The notes below the pieces were generated by a model. That model was not told the DNA's origin, did not search any database, and saw only the letters and a program-made list of their open reading frames with translations. From assembly GCF_000699445.3 (NCBI RefSeq), contig NC_067201.1, positions 22,014,533 to 22,078,532 on the forward strand: a stretch of DNA of 64,000 nt, given 5' to 3'. Shown one piece after another: positions 44,100-54,966 of the stretch; the first letter of the stretch is position 1, and each line of letters starts with the position of its first letter. The position numbers and the translations under genes are program-made. This DNA is from Schistosoma haematobium (taxonomy: Eukaryota; Platyhelminthes; Trematoda; Strigeidida; Schistosomatidae).

Positions 44100-45900
44100 A
44101 TTGAATCTGTACAGGTGACTAAGGAAACTGTCCTTCCGTTGATAACTAACCTCAAACCTTGTAAGATACCGGGCTCTGAGGGGTTGCATCCGCGGCTGCT
44201 GTCATCTCTTGCGGACATTATTTCAAAACCGCTTGCGACACTCTTCAACATGTCACTTTCCCTCACTCAATTCTCTAGAGATTGGAAAGATGCTACAGTC
44301 AGTCTTATATTTGAAGATGATCAGAGACAGATCGTATCTAACTACTGACCTGTTAGTCTAACCAGCATAGTTGTTAGGTTACTTGAAAAGATAACTCGGG
44401 TTAGGTTGTTAAGCCACATAAATTCGCACAATCTGTTAGCTTCTGAGCAACGCGGATTTCATCACAAGCGTTCATGCTTGACTAACTTACTTATTGCGAG
44501 GGAGGATTGGACAGCAGCCCTAGATAACGGTCTGTCTGTCGATATGATATTCATAGATTTTAGCAAAGCATTTGACAAGGTTTCACACGTAGGTCTGATG
44601 CAGAAGCTCAAGAGCTTCGGAATAATAGGTAATGTACGTAAGTGGATAGGAAACTTCTTATGTGACCGCAGACAGAGAGTGAGGGTCAACGGAATGCTAT
44701 CCGATTAGAGGCCAGTCAAAAGTGGTGCACCCCATGGCACCATCCTAGGCCCTCTGCTCTTCCTTCTCTACGTTACTGAGTTACCGCTGTTGCTTAGGTC
44801 GTCGACATTATTGTTTGCGGATGACGTAAAAATCTGGAGAACAATAGAAAGTGAGGCTGATCATCTGGATCTTCAAGCTGACTTAGGCGACTTAGTTAGA
44901 TGGGCTCGAGGATGGGGCTTAGAAATCAATTCTAGGAAGAGTGTGCTAATGCATATCGGTCACGGTAATAGTTACCGTTATACTATTGAGGGTAAACCTC
45001 TTCCATGTGCTCAAGAACATAAAGACTTAGGAGTAGTAATAAGTCATGATTTAAAAACAACTACGCGTTGCAACGCAGCCGCTGTCAAAGGTTTTCGTGC
45101 GTTATGGTCACTTCGCCGAGCGTTCGACTCTTTTGACGAGGAAATGTTTCGAATTTTATATCCCACCTATGTAAGACTTTCGTGCCTATAGGTAACCTTC
45201 GTGTCATTGATAGAAGAAACCAGACAAGTAGTGAATAGGTCTTTATTTAGATCTTCGCGTAGTCACAGTGAAGCGTGAGATTATTTGTTCAGACAAACAA
45301 AGCCTCTCAACATTCAATATAAAATAATAGGAAATATAACGCCTATACAAAATAAAGAAGTGAATGAATACTTGATCTACACTGTTTTGGCATATGCCTG
45401 GTTGTTTGAGGTCAACTCTTAACCAACCAACCTAAGCTGTTACAAGACCACATTTAGAGTGGTGTATCCAAGCCGCAACCCCGTGTCTGGTAAAGGATAC
45501 TAACTTACTTGAGTGTGTCCAGCGTGTGGGAACGAAATTAGTGAAGGGTCTTTCTAAACTCCCTTGCGATGAGCGTTTAAAATGCTTAAACCTTTTCCCC
45601 TTGTCGTATCGTAGGATGCGAGGTGACCTCGTATCTTTACTTATGATTTAGGTGTTAATATGTCTTATCTTTGTGTTCGCTACAGCACTAATAATCCCCG
45701 AGGTCATAGCAAGAAGGTTCATAAACCGCGATCTAAGAAACTTAAAGTGGAGTCTCTTTTTTCTCATCGGGTAGTCAGTGATTGGAACGCCTTACCTGAA
45801 CAAGTGGTATCAGCCCTATCAGTGAATATTTTCAAGGAGAAGCTGGACCTTCACTGGTAGGAAATCTGTCAGTATTAACACAGGTTCACCAACCTATTAT
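44100..45900 (+). pseudogene. CR1-like reverse transcriptase, broken
   Basis: Motifs in order: IFIDFSKAFDKVSH (A), GAPHGTILGPLLFLLYV (B), LLFADDVKIWR (C, FADD intact), RKSVLMHIG, HKDLGVVISHDL, then HLEWCIQAATP and SHRVVSDWNALPEQVVSAL after the 45177-45443 insertion. In-frame stops at 44346 (TGA) and 44706 (TAG), frameshift near 45180, stop near 45650. Confidence 0.9.
45177..45443 (-). mobile_element. 267-bp insertion, solo-LTR-like, in CR1 RT
   Basis: Splits the Arg-Pro-His codons of the RT C-terminus (CCTATGTAAGA | CCACATTTAG). AAGA is present on both sides (45173-45176 and 45444-45447). On the minus strand it begins GTAACAGCTTAGGTTGG and contains AATAAAG, as an LTR would. Confidence 0.5.
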
Positions 45901-45928
45901 CCTTATTACTGAGGGGTGGAGACTGAAG

Positions 45929-46207
45929 TTTGGAAAGGACAGGAGGCTTGATGGCCTGTGTTAGTCCTGGCAATTGTGATCTCTCAGTTGATCCAGCTTT
46001 CTTTCGAAAGAGTCGACGGATGGAGCCTCAACCACGTGCTGAGGTAATGAATTCCACTCGATGATTCGATGGGAAAGTCGATAGTCAGCTGACAAGTAAT
46101 TTGTTCTGGGCTTGTGAACTTTTTTGGAGTGTCCTCGTAACTTCTCTGTTTTGGAAGATAAGAAAAATAAGGGCATTTCAGGTGCAAATTTATCACTAAG
46201 CAATTTG
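45929..46207 (-). pseudogene. CR1-like LINE 3' end fragment, inverse of 40253-40531
   Basis: Same translation as the plus copy (KLLSDKFAPEMPLFFLSSKT on). It starts exactly where the plus-strand CR1 3' UTR ends. One visible mismatch over 279 bases. Confidence 0.88.
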
Positions 46208-46224
46208 AGATACCGATTCATGTA

Positions 46225-46895
46225 ATAGTCCTCGATTTCGCAAAAGGCCCTTTAAACAGTATCTAATGTAATTTTTATAGCAAATGTCTCAAAGATGCGT
46301 TTATTTAGGCTCACAAAATACCTAGAAAATGGAATGTTTCATGTCAGAGTAAACGGAAGGTCCCAACATCAGGAGTATCACGAAGAACAAACTTAGACCC
46401 ACTGTTGTTCTTGATCTTTAAAATTAGCTCGGTGACAACGACGTACGGAGTCAATGTAAAGATCTGAGAATTCACACAAGGCAAAGAGGATATACTTGAG
46501 CTTCGAAACACACACTAAAACGATCGGTGAATATTCAGTAAACAATTGGTTACAATTGAACCTGCTGAAGTGTCGTGTCATGAGAATTCTGCCTTATTTA
46601 ACTAATCAATTACACCCTCAATGAAATCCGCTTTCGATCGTCTCTTCAGAGAGTGATTTTGGGCTTACAACCTCGGAAAGTCGATGAAGCCAAAGCAAAC
46701 TCAACACTTGATATTATGGGAAAACAACTTGGCTCAATCATCATAGATTTGTTCCTAAAACCGTTCGAAACGTACCCATGGCCCCCACTTTCAAGTTAAT
46801 AACGTCGATCCACCCCCTCTCTTCCAAAGAGATCTCTTGGACCAGGTACAGAGCGAAAGCTTCTTTTATTCCGTTCACAACCATTTGAAAACATT
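46225..46895 (+). pseudogene. Decayed CR1-like RT fragment and 3' tail
   Basis: Degenerate plus-strand reading with TSGVSRRTNLDPLLFLIFKI (RT motif B area). Ends with AGCGAAAGCTTCTTTTATTC and ACCATTTGAA, matching the end of the 47230-47880 copy. Confidence 0.6.
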
Positions 46896-47094
46896 CACTG
46901 AAACTACAAGTTATACGAACTGACTAAAATCAGCACAGTAAAGTGTTTAGACTGCCCCCAGTTGCACTTAATCAAATACCTTGAACCGCACCAAAACAAA
47001 AAGAAATGAAAGCAAAGAAATCAATTGGTTTATACAAGCTCATGACAAAGATATTGAACTATGGAATTCTGTGTGAGATTCATCGAATGACCAG

Positions 47095-47230
47095 TAACTG
47101 AAATGGCATACACAAACAAGTGAGTTCGGCCCCATCAGTGAGCATATTTAAGAACAAGTCGGGTCTTCACTGGGAAATAAGCTTCAAGGAACAATATAGG
47201 TTCAGCGACCTACTATCCTTGTAACTGGAG
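47095..47230 (+). pseudogene. CR1-like 3' UTR scrap
   Basis: CCATCAGTGAGCATATTTAA, GGTTCAGCGACCTACTATCC parallel 45815-45905. Confidence 0.6.
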
Positions 47231-47885
47231 CGCATTTTTGGCCAGTTTGACGGAAGAACTTTCCACACAATCTTCAATAGTTTCATCCGTCCCCATTTAG
47301 AGTACGGAAATATAGTACTCCCCCCTCACTCCAAAAGGACAAGGTCACTTTGGAGCGTATCCAACGGCGAGCCACGAAATCAGTTCGAGGACTCAAATCT
47401 AAGCCTTACGAAGAACGCCTCCGTTCACTAGACCTTTACCCACTAGAATATAGGCGTCTTAGAGGTGATTTATTAATGGCTTATAGTATTCTTAACACTT
47501 CTGGACATCCTCTTAAACACCTACTTAAGCTTAGTTCGAATAATAACCTAAGGGGTAACACCCAGAAACTGGAAACACAACATAGCAAGACGGAATGTAG
47601 ACACAACTTCTACTCCTTAAGAGTTGTCAAAAGCTGGAATTCGCTGCCGGCTGAGCTAGTCCAAGCGACTTCTCAGGAGTCCTTCAAGAGGCAACTTGAC
47701 CTATTCTTAAGGACCAAGGACAGCATCACACTATGATTTACCAATTTCTTTTCCTCTTTTATTGTTAACATACCTAGGTTCCTGCCTGGAGGATTTCGTG
47801 ATCCCCTGCTACTAGACACGGAAGCCTGTTAAGCGAAAGCTTCTTCTATTCCGTCCACAACCATTTGAACCATTTGAACCATTTG
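47230..47885 (+). pseudogene. CR1-like LINE 3' end, second family, with intact C-terminal frame
   Basis: 47350-47736 encodes [60 protein letters not shown] and a stop: the standard C-terminal region of CR1-like RTs. Preceded by [13 protein letters not shown]. The 3' tail has CCATTTGAA repeated, a short tandem-repeat terminus as CR1 elements use instead of poly(A). Confidence 0.87.
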
Positions 47886-48545
47886 AAGCGGCTAATTTGC
47901 CCTGCTCGTTACGGTGTATTGCCTTCTCGAGACTACTGTTCCTAGTTGTTTTTACCGTTCTGTAGCTCTTAGTAGTGTTCTATGAATAATTTTTTGTATC
48001 TAACTTGTATCGGCTGGATTAAAGCATCTCTGATCTTTCAGAAAATAGAATTCAATCTATTTTTCCTTAATTTTATAACATTTCATTACTTCACTCGAGC
48101 ATCATCCTCAGCTTCCGTTCATTCGTTTTGTCAGTTGTGTTCGATCATTTTGCACATCAAAGGAACTGGGTTTTTGTAACTAGGGTAAAGCGCTAGGCTA
48201 GTTACTTGTTATAATTAAAGAAAGACCAATATACACCACTATTAAATCGAAACTATCTGAAAAGTAGACTGAGTTTATGTCTACCTTACTTATTTTGTCA
48301 ATATTAGTACTGGAATAAATTAGAATGTACAATACTTGGCATAAATTGATCAATCACTTAATCCATGTATACAATTCACAACATCAATAGATTAGACTGT
48401 TTTTAATAGAGGGGTGAAGATGTATAGCACAGAGAAGCTCCACCATTAGACTGCTTTGAATAAAAATTACTGTCAAGTCACTGGATTATAAATTTTCTCT
48501 TGGCTAACAGTTTCTTATGAATTACTATCATCCTTGATGCTGTGT
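47886..48545. other. Spacer upstream of MRPL1, no gene seen
   Basis: Searched on the minus strand for the missing INTS4 5' exons without success. Probable promoter region of MRPL1 but no motif I can defend. Confidence 0.45.
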
Positions 48546-48564
48546 ATTTTCTAGAAAAGGTTCA
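48546..48564 (+). promoter_or_regulatory. MRPL1: Splice acceptor just upstream of MRPL1 start (possible trans-splice site)
   Basis: TATTTTCTAG ends at 48554, leaving only ten bases before the ATG. Such a site can receive either the schistosome spliced leader or an upstream non-coding exon. No spliced-leader gene was seen in the window, and the choice is inference. Confidence 0.5.
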
Positions 48565-48948
48565 ATGCAATTTCGCAAAGTAATTTGTTACAGTTATGCA
48601 CATATTCAACCGACTCTAATCTCCAGTTCATTTCGCAATCTGTCGACTTCATCACAATTATTCAAACACCAGCAGCAAAGATATCGTGAGGCTAAAGTAA
48701 CTGTAAATGAAAAGTCGAAGAGTAGACGAGATGCTGCTCGTGAACTATTGATGAAAACAAATAGGACGAAGTGGGAGCAGGAAATGGCTCAATTAAATAT
48801 TTTGAAAGGTCGAATTCCAACTTCCGATACTTACTTAATATCTGAATTTGAGCCGAAAAAATACAGTTTGTCAGAAGCTGTTGAGCTACTGCGTGAAAGT
48901 GCCCAGCCGGATATGTATGATTGTATGGATAATCCAGTTCGAGTTAAG
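48565..48948 (+). CDS. MRPL1: MRPL1 exon 1 with mitochondrial presequence
   Basis: 128 codons from ATG at 48565. The first 40 residues are rich in Ser, Arg and Gln with almost no acidic residues, as expected of a matrix-targeting sequence. Then a basic coiled-coil-like stretch and the conserved SLSEAVELLRESAQPDMYD block. Donor GTATGA after GTTAAG. Confidence 0.95.
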
Positions 48949-51900
48949 GTATGACGTTTTTGCAACCTTTCTATATTCTAAGTTACGTCAGAATTCTTTT
49001 CAGAGCTATGAATATTATTGTGCGTAGACCACTTATTGTGTTACAAAACTAAAACTTGGGACTAGGTATATGTCAAGTTATCTTCATAGCTTGGATTTCA
49101 ACATCTAGACCATATTTTCATCTACAATGCTAACTAGTTAGTGTAGTCGTAGAGACCGACTTACTGTCTGGTTTTGTGTATCCAATGTTTCAACTAGACT
49201 ATCTAGGTCCCGCTATTTTGAACCTAAATTCACTTCTCATCCGGCCTTCAAGATCATTTGAACCATTAAAAAAATACTTCTCTTCACATAACATATTTTA
49301 TCAGTAAAGTCTGTAGTTAGGCGAAGCTTTTTTAACCTAATCACTTATAAATGTTAGTGTAATTTAGAATGTGGATTTCTTTACATTAAGTCTTAATGAG
49401 TTTTAAAATTTCTTGTAACTGATTGACTAATAAATATATGAATGTATATTTTATATTAATCGAATCTGTCTATACATTTAATAAGAAGTCTGTTGTTGAG
49501 TTCATCCCGAATAGTGACTCAGTGATTTGGGTGTTCGACTGTCTGTCACTAAGTTATAGGTTCAAATTTCCCTCCATCGACTTCGATCTGGGAAACCGGG
49601 TAGAGTCATTAGCCCTTGCACTTAAAGTGTAGCTCATACACAGGTACCTGGGGTTTGAATGAACTTAATTTGATTACACTGAAGTATTGACTTACAATCT
49701 TTTGCATAATTTATACGGAAACAAACTTTGGCGGGAGTGGTTTTGTCTTTTTATAGAGCAATGATCACATATTCATTGTTATCATTTCATTTAAAGGGTC
49801 CTAATTTTTCATTACACGTTATTTCATAACACATCTTGCATAATCTGCGAAATACCAAGGGTTTTTTTAGTTCTCATCATACTATCAGGTTTATACCTTA
49901 GTAACTTCCACATACATTATATTACATATAAAACTAGGTACTTCAATGGCTTCAGTGTACGGTGTTAGAACTATTTCATCCTGATATATGTACATACAAT
50001 TTTTGTCTTTCTGTGAGGTATATGTATTTTTGTACTCACGTTTTATTCTATAAGGGGCCGATTATTTTCCAAATTATTTTGAAGTTTCCACTCCTAGTAA
50101 ACCAGTCACCATTTCAGTCTTCAACAAACAATACATCAATAGCAAAACTTCTCAAAGTTCTATGTTAAGTTACTTACTGTCTACTCAAAGTTGCACTGGT
50201 AACGCTAAATGATTCTATATTACAGAACCAATAAATAACTGCTTTAGAAATTCCTTCAGTCAGTCATATACAACGTAGAATATGGCATATATATGCATTA
50301 GTTCCAGTTGCTACACCACATTAGTACAGAGGGGAAATTATTAAAATAAATAATAGGTTATCAGAAGTGGTATTAACACTTCCGATATCAATAACAGTGA
50401 AAAATATTACTTATAGAAAGAAGAAGTATGGGAAAATTCCTCAACTCGGAATCTAAGGGTAGACATAGAGTTAATGTAGCTGTTTCATTGCGAACGATTC
50501 TGAGTCACACCACTCAACGAGAATCGCGCAGACCCCAGACACGTAGTCTGTACCTGTTAACATGGCTCAGTTTAGTAGTCACTAAATTTATGGGTTGATA
50601 CTTCTCCTTGTTTTGTCCTCCCTAAGCTTTCTTCCAGCGTAATCCTACACCGGTTTGGCATGCTTAACAAACGCTCTAACCACCCCAGTTGGTGAAGATT
50701 CACTACATCATCAACCGACTTACCATATTTGCCTAGTACATTATGCTTAACCTCGACATTGCTTACCCGATGTTCCCGAAATACACGAGCAATGTTTGGA
50801 AAGCACCCGTGATCACGCATCGATGAACTGTTACTTTCATCCATTTTGAATGGCTATGTCTCATATTCATAGAGTATAACGGAGTGGGTTGTAAATCAAT
50901 TCTTTGGTTTACATACGGACGTCTCACCTAGGCAAATCTATGCAATATTTCGTTAGACACCAAATCCCCAGTGCCTACGAGACTACTCAGGATTTAAAAA
51001 TGTTACACAAGCTAGAAATTTGGATGTCAAAAAAGCTGTTAATTGGATTAGTATTTATAAGTAGGAAGTAATAATAATCACAGACCATGAAAACACAATA
51101 AATGAATGAATTAATGCATGCTAAGAATGTTTATAATAATCATGGTTTTCTCCCCTTTATTATTCGAGGAATACTTTATCAATTAGGTCTCCTTGACAAA
51201 GATTTACTTGAAGAGAGTCGTTTTCTTCTGCATGTTATCTGCATATACAATCGTAAACATTTCAAAAATTTCCTGACCGTTTTTTCCTAGTTTCATGAAC
51301 AACCTTATAAGAATCGTTCGCTTATTTATTGGGCATTTATGTGTTCTATCATTGTTCTCACAATAATAGTCATCGGAACTAGAGGCAGCTGTATTTTGGA
51401 ATATCATCGTTTTCTCAATAGGATTATGTTTTCCTAATCGAATTCACTTTCTATAATCAGCATCTTTTGTGAACTTCATAGGTTGGCATGTTGTTAAAAT
51501 ATCCCGAATGAGCATAAACTGTGTACCCAATTTAAAAATATATGTAGACCTTTAATATAGTTCTATTTTTACTCTCACTATTCATGGTATGATGGTAGAT
51601 AAGTGCTTAAGTCAACTCACCCTTCAACATCAGTTTTATTAGGTAGGTGCGAATCTACATTCCACATACATCAGTGTTTAAGCAACCAGTTCATATCACT
51701 CTAGATGTGATCACATGTAAATATCATAATTCAAAGTTGGTTATACCTTAAGAAATCTCTACCTTTGGTAACTGAGTTACATTACTTCCTTATTATACAG
51801 TAACGATCCAATAAGTTTACCCATTTAAAGTTGTAAATTTTATGGTTGTATTGTTTTCTGTATTCCATGGGGTTCACACACACAGGTTACGCTCAATATG

Positions 51901-54900
51901 TGTACAAAGAAGAAGACAAGGTTCATACCGAAATTTGAAAGTAATCTCGTTCTACCAAATATATTAGATTTTATGCCTGCTCGTCGAGTATTGGTCATAT
52001 GTCAAGTAAGTTAAATGAGAAACTCACATATAAAAGTAACTTTTGTGTTGATAAAAACCGGGGGGGGGGTATGAACTAACTTTGTTAGTTAGGTGTTAAT
52101 TTAGTTGGAGGTTGAACTAATTATGGTTGCTTTGTGCTCCAATCGTTTATTTGTTGAATAATCTACTCTCTTGGCTAGTAACAATCTTGTATTTGATCTC
52201 AACTAGAGCCCCTAAATATCCTGATACCTCCGACCGTGGGGAGAATCAGCTCTTCCTCTCGAGGTCCTCTCACATGGCCACTCGTATACAGCCACTCCTA
52301 GGGAAGTCCTGCTCAGTGCCTTCTCGTGGTGAGGGTGTTGTTTACAAAATTGAGAGGAAAAAAAGCGAATATCCGGAGATCTAACCAGGTTGATGGACTC
52401 ACCTAGGGGGGTTGGAAAACACTGACTCCGAACCTATTTTGCACATGGTCTTCAGAATCCTGAGGGAACAAATGGCGTATAAACTTATTTTTGGTGATCG
52501 GCTACCATGGGACTGCATCTCCTAACGTTGCTCAACTGACTTGTGGATTAGACCTCGGGATGAAAGGCTCCGGGTGTGTGACCCCCTAAGAAAACCACCT
52601 GTTTCGGTTTGGGCTCCCGAGCAATATTTCAACCCTTACACAAGTCGAATAACGAAGTGTGGCGCATAAATATTTGGTACTTTCTTGTACCAATGTTTAC
52701 GTGTTTAAATAAATAAATGAAATAGAGTTTGTACCATCACATTCACTGCATACACTATCATTATATTACATAATTACTGTCACTTCTTTTACCGGATATT
52801 ATGTTAGTAGGTCAGTTCCACGATTATCTTTTCCAATCCATTTTAGTGGTTAATACCCTTCTATTTTGTTTGTTTGTTATTTACATCATTCCATTTCATT
52901 GTTTGATTACTTCACCAATCATATTGTTGTAATATCTGTAGTTCACATCATAAACTGACAAAGTCATGAATGTCCTATATTAGAAAGAAACAGGAGTTTA
53001 ATGCTGTTTATCCTATTCTTTTTCAATGATTACCCAAAAAATCTCAAATTGTTATGAAACATCATTTATAAGTTGACATTGTCGGTTTGCTTCTTGACTA
53101 AATACATGATTTTTAATTGTACACAATTATTATTATTACTACTACTGTTACTACTATTATCAGAATTCAGATGATCGTGAGGCATATTTAACTGCTGGTG
53201 CTTATGATGCTGGTGGATCAGCACTTATCCAACGTATAAGTCAAGGTCACTACCATTGGGGTGAATATGATACTGTTGTCGCTCATCAAAGTTGGGAAAG
53301 TCAGGTGACAAAATTACGACATATTTTAAAAGAAAGATTACCGACAATAAAAAATGGTAAGAATTTTCATCTTTCTTGTGACATAATTTCAAATATGATG
53401 TTGTTTTTAAACAGTTTTCACTGTTTGTTGTATTGTATTATCAAGCTTCTTGATGGATCTATGTAGTTTTAATTGAGATCATGAACCGATTGATGTTAGA
53501 CCACCAATGGAAACCTGGAAGCACTGGACGGCCGTTTCGTCCTACTGTGGGACTCCTCAGCAGTGCGCATCCACGATCCCGTTCGTGGGATTGGAACCTG
53601 AGACTTGTCGGTTTCGCGTGCAAACGCTCAACCTCTAGACCACTGAGGTGGCCGGCATCCAACGGTGTTAATGTCTAACCTCAACCAGTTCGCGAAATCG
53701 CGCGACCATTTTCCATTTTATTGAGGTATATACTTGTCTCTACCCGACACGGATTTGTGTAGGTTGAACAAGTAATATATAGCAGTATTGTTTGAATAAT
53801 ATTTTTTGGAATAATAGGTGACACTATAATTTCCTGGCGACCTTAAGAATGTCCAGTTACTTACTAATGTTAAATGAGGGTTTTAAATTAGTGTGAAGAA
53901 TTAAGATTAGGATTTGTAGTTGGACGTTAAGGTTCATTGTCACAAACTGACATCAGCAATAATTCCAAAATGCTACTTAACCATATGGATGGGTAAATTT
54001 CTCGCCAAAATTAAGCACCTGTCTCAAATCTGATTTGTTCGCCCATAAATTATCGTCTCACCAAACAACTGAGTAGCTCTTAAAATCCTGAATTCAAAAC
54101 GCAATAAGATACTATTACTTTTGGCAATATAAGTAAATGTATTTTACAAACCTCAATTCATGAGGTCTGTGAGGTACTCATATGTGTCAAGATTCAATCA
54201 GAGAAAAGGTACTTCCTACATTGATTACGTAATAATTATTTCTGAAATAAACGTACGACAAATTAGGTAGCTTTGTCAATCCAACAATATGAACTAACAA
54301 ATTGAAATGAGAACGTTTTTTCCTTTGCTGTAAATAATAATCCGATTAATTAGGTCAAAAGTATTATCCCACTGTGATTTTATCGCTTTTCACCGATGTT
54401 TTATAAATAAACACTGTTTCCTGATTGTCTGATAACTCACTTCAAGATTGTCAGTATCTAGTTTACTTTTACCCAACAACAGTGAGATAGGTTCTGTGTT
54501 CGAAAATGAATAACAATTGCCTGAGTTACTGAATATTAGTAAGTAGTATAATTAATGCACAAAAGGAATGAAGATGGAAAAGGATTGAGGGTGATATATT
54601 TGCAAACAAAATGAAGAGCTATTACCAACATTGCAATCTATTATTAATTATATTTTATCAATTAAAAGTGGATAACTATTGGGGAACAAACTTATTGATC
54701 GACTTTACTCAATCTGTGAGTTTAGTTAAACCACAGTTGTTTTCCTGAAAAGAACATGAATGACAAGTTAACCGGGGTATTATTCTCCATTGAATGTTAA
54801 AAGAAGGCTAAACATAGGCATCGTTAACAAGAGCATATCTTTCAGCCAATGTAGTCGTAGTGTGAATAACAATATGTTCCTTTGAGCACTCGAATATCGT

Positions 54901-54932
54901 TAAGTATCTTTCTTATCTTACTTCCAGTTTTC

Positions 54933-54966
<34 letters not shown>

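Larger units (their letters stand above)
41380..45928 (+). mobile_element. CR1-like non-LTR retrotransposon, near full length but inactive
   Basis: Order ORF1 (PHD-like finger), AP-endonuclease, RT and C-terminal domain is complete on the plus strand, with several stops and frameshifts and a 267-bp insertion at 45177. The 5' boundary is uncertain because the sequence blends into the INTS4 intron after 41056. It resembles the schistosome CR1/SR-type LINEs; I do not assign a named family. Confidence 0.87.
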
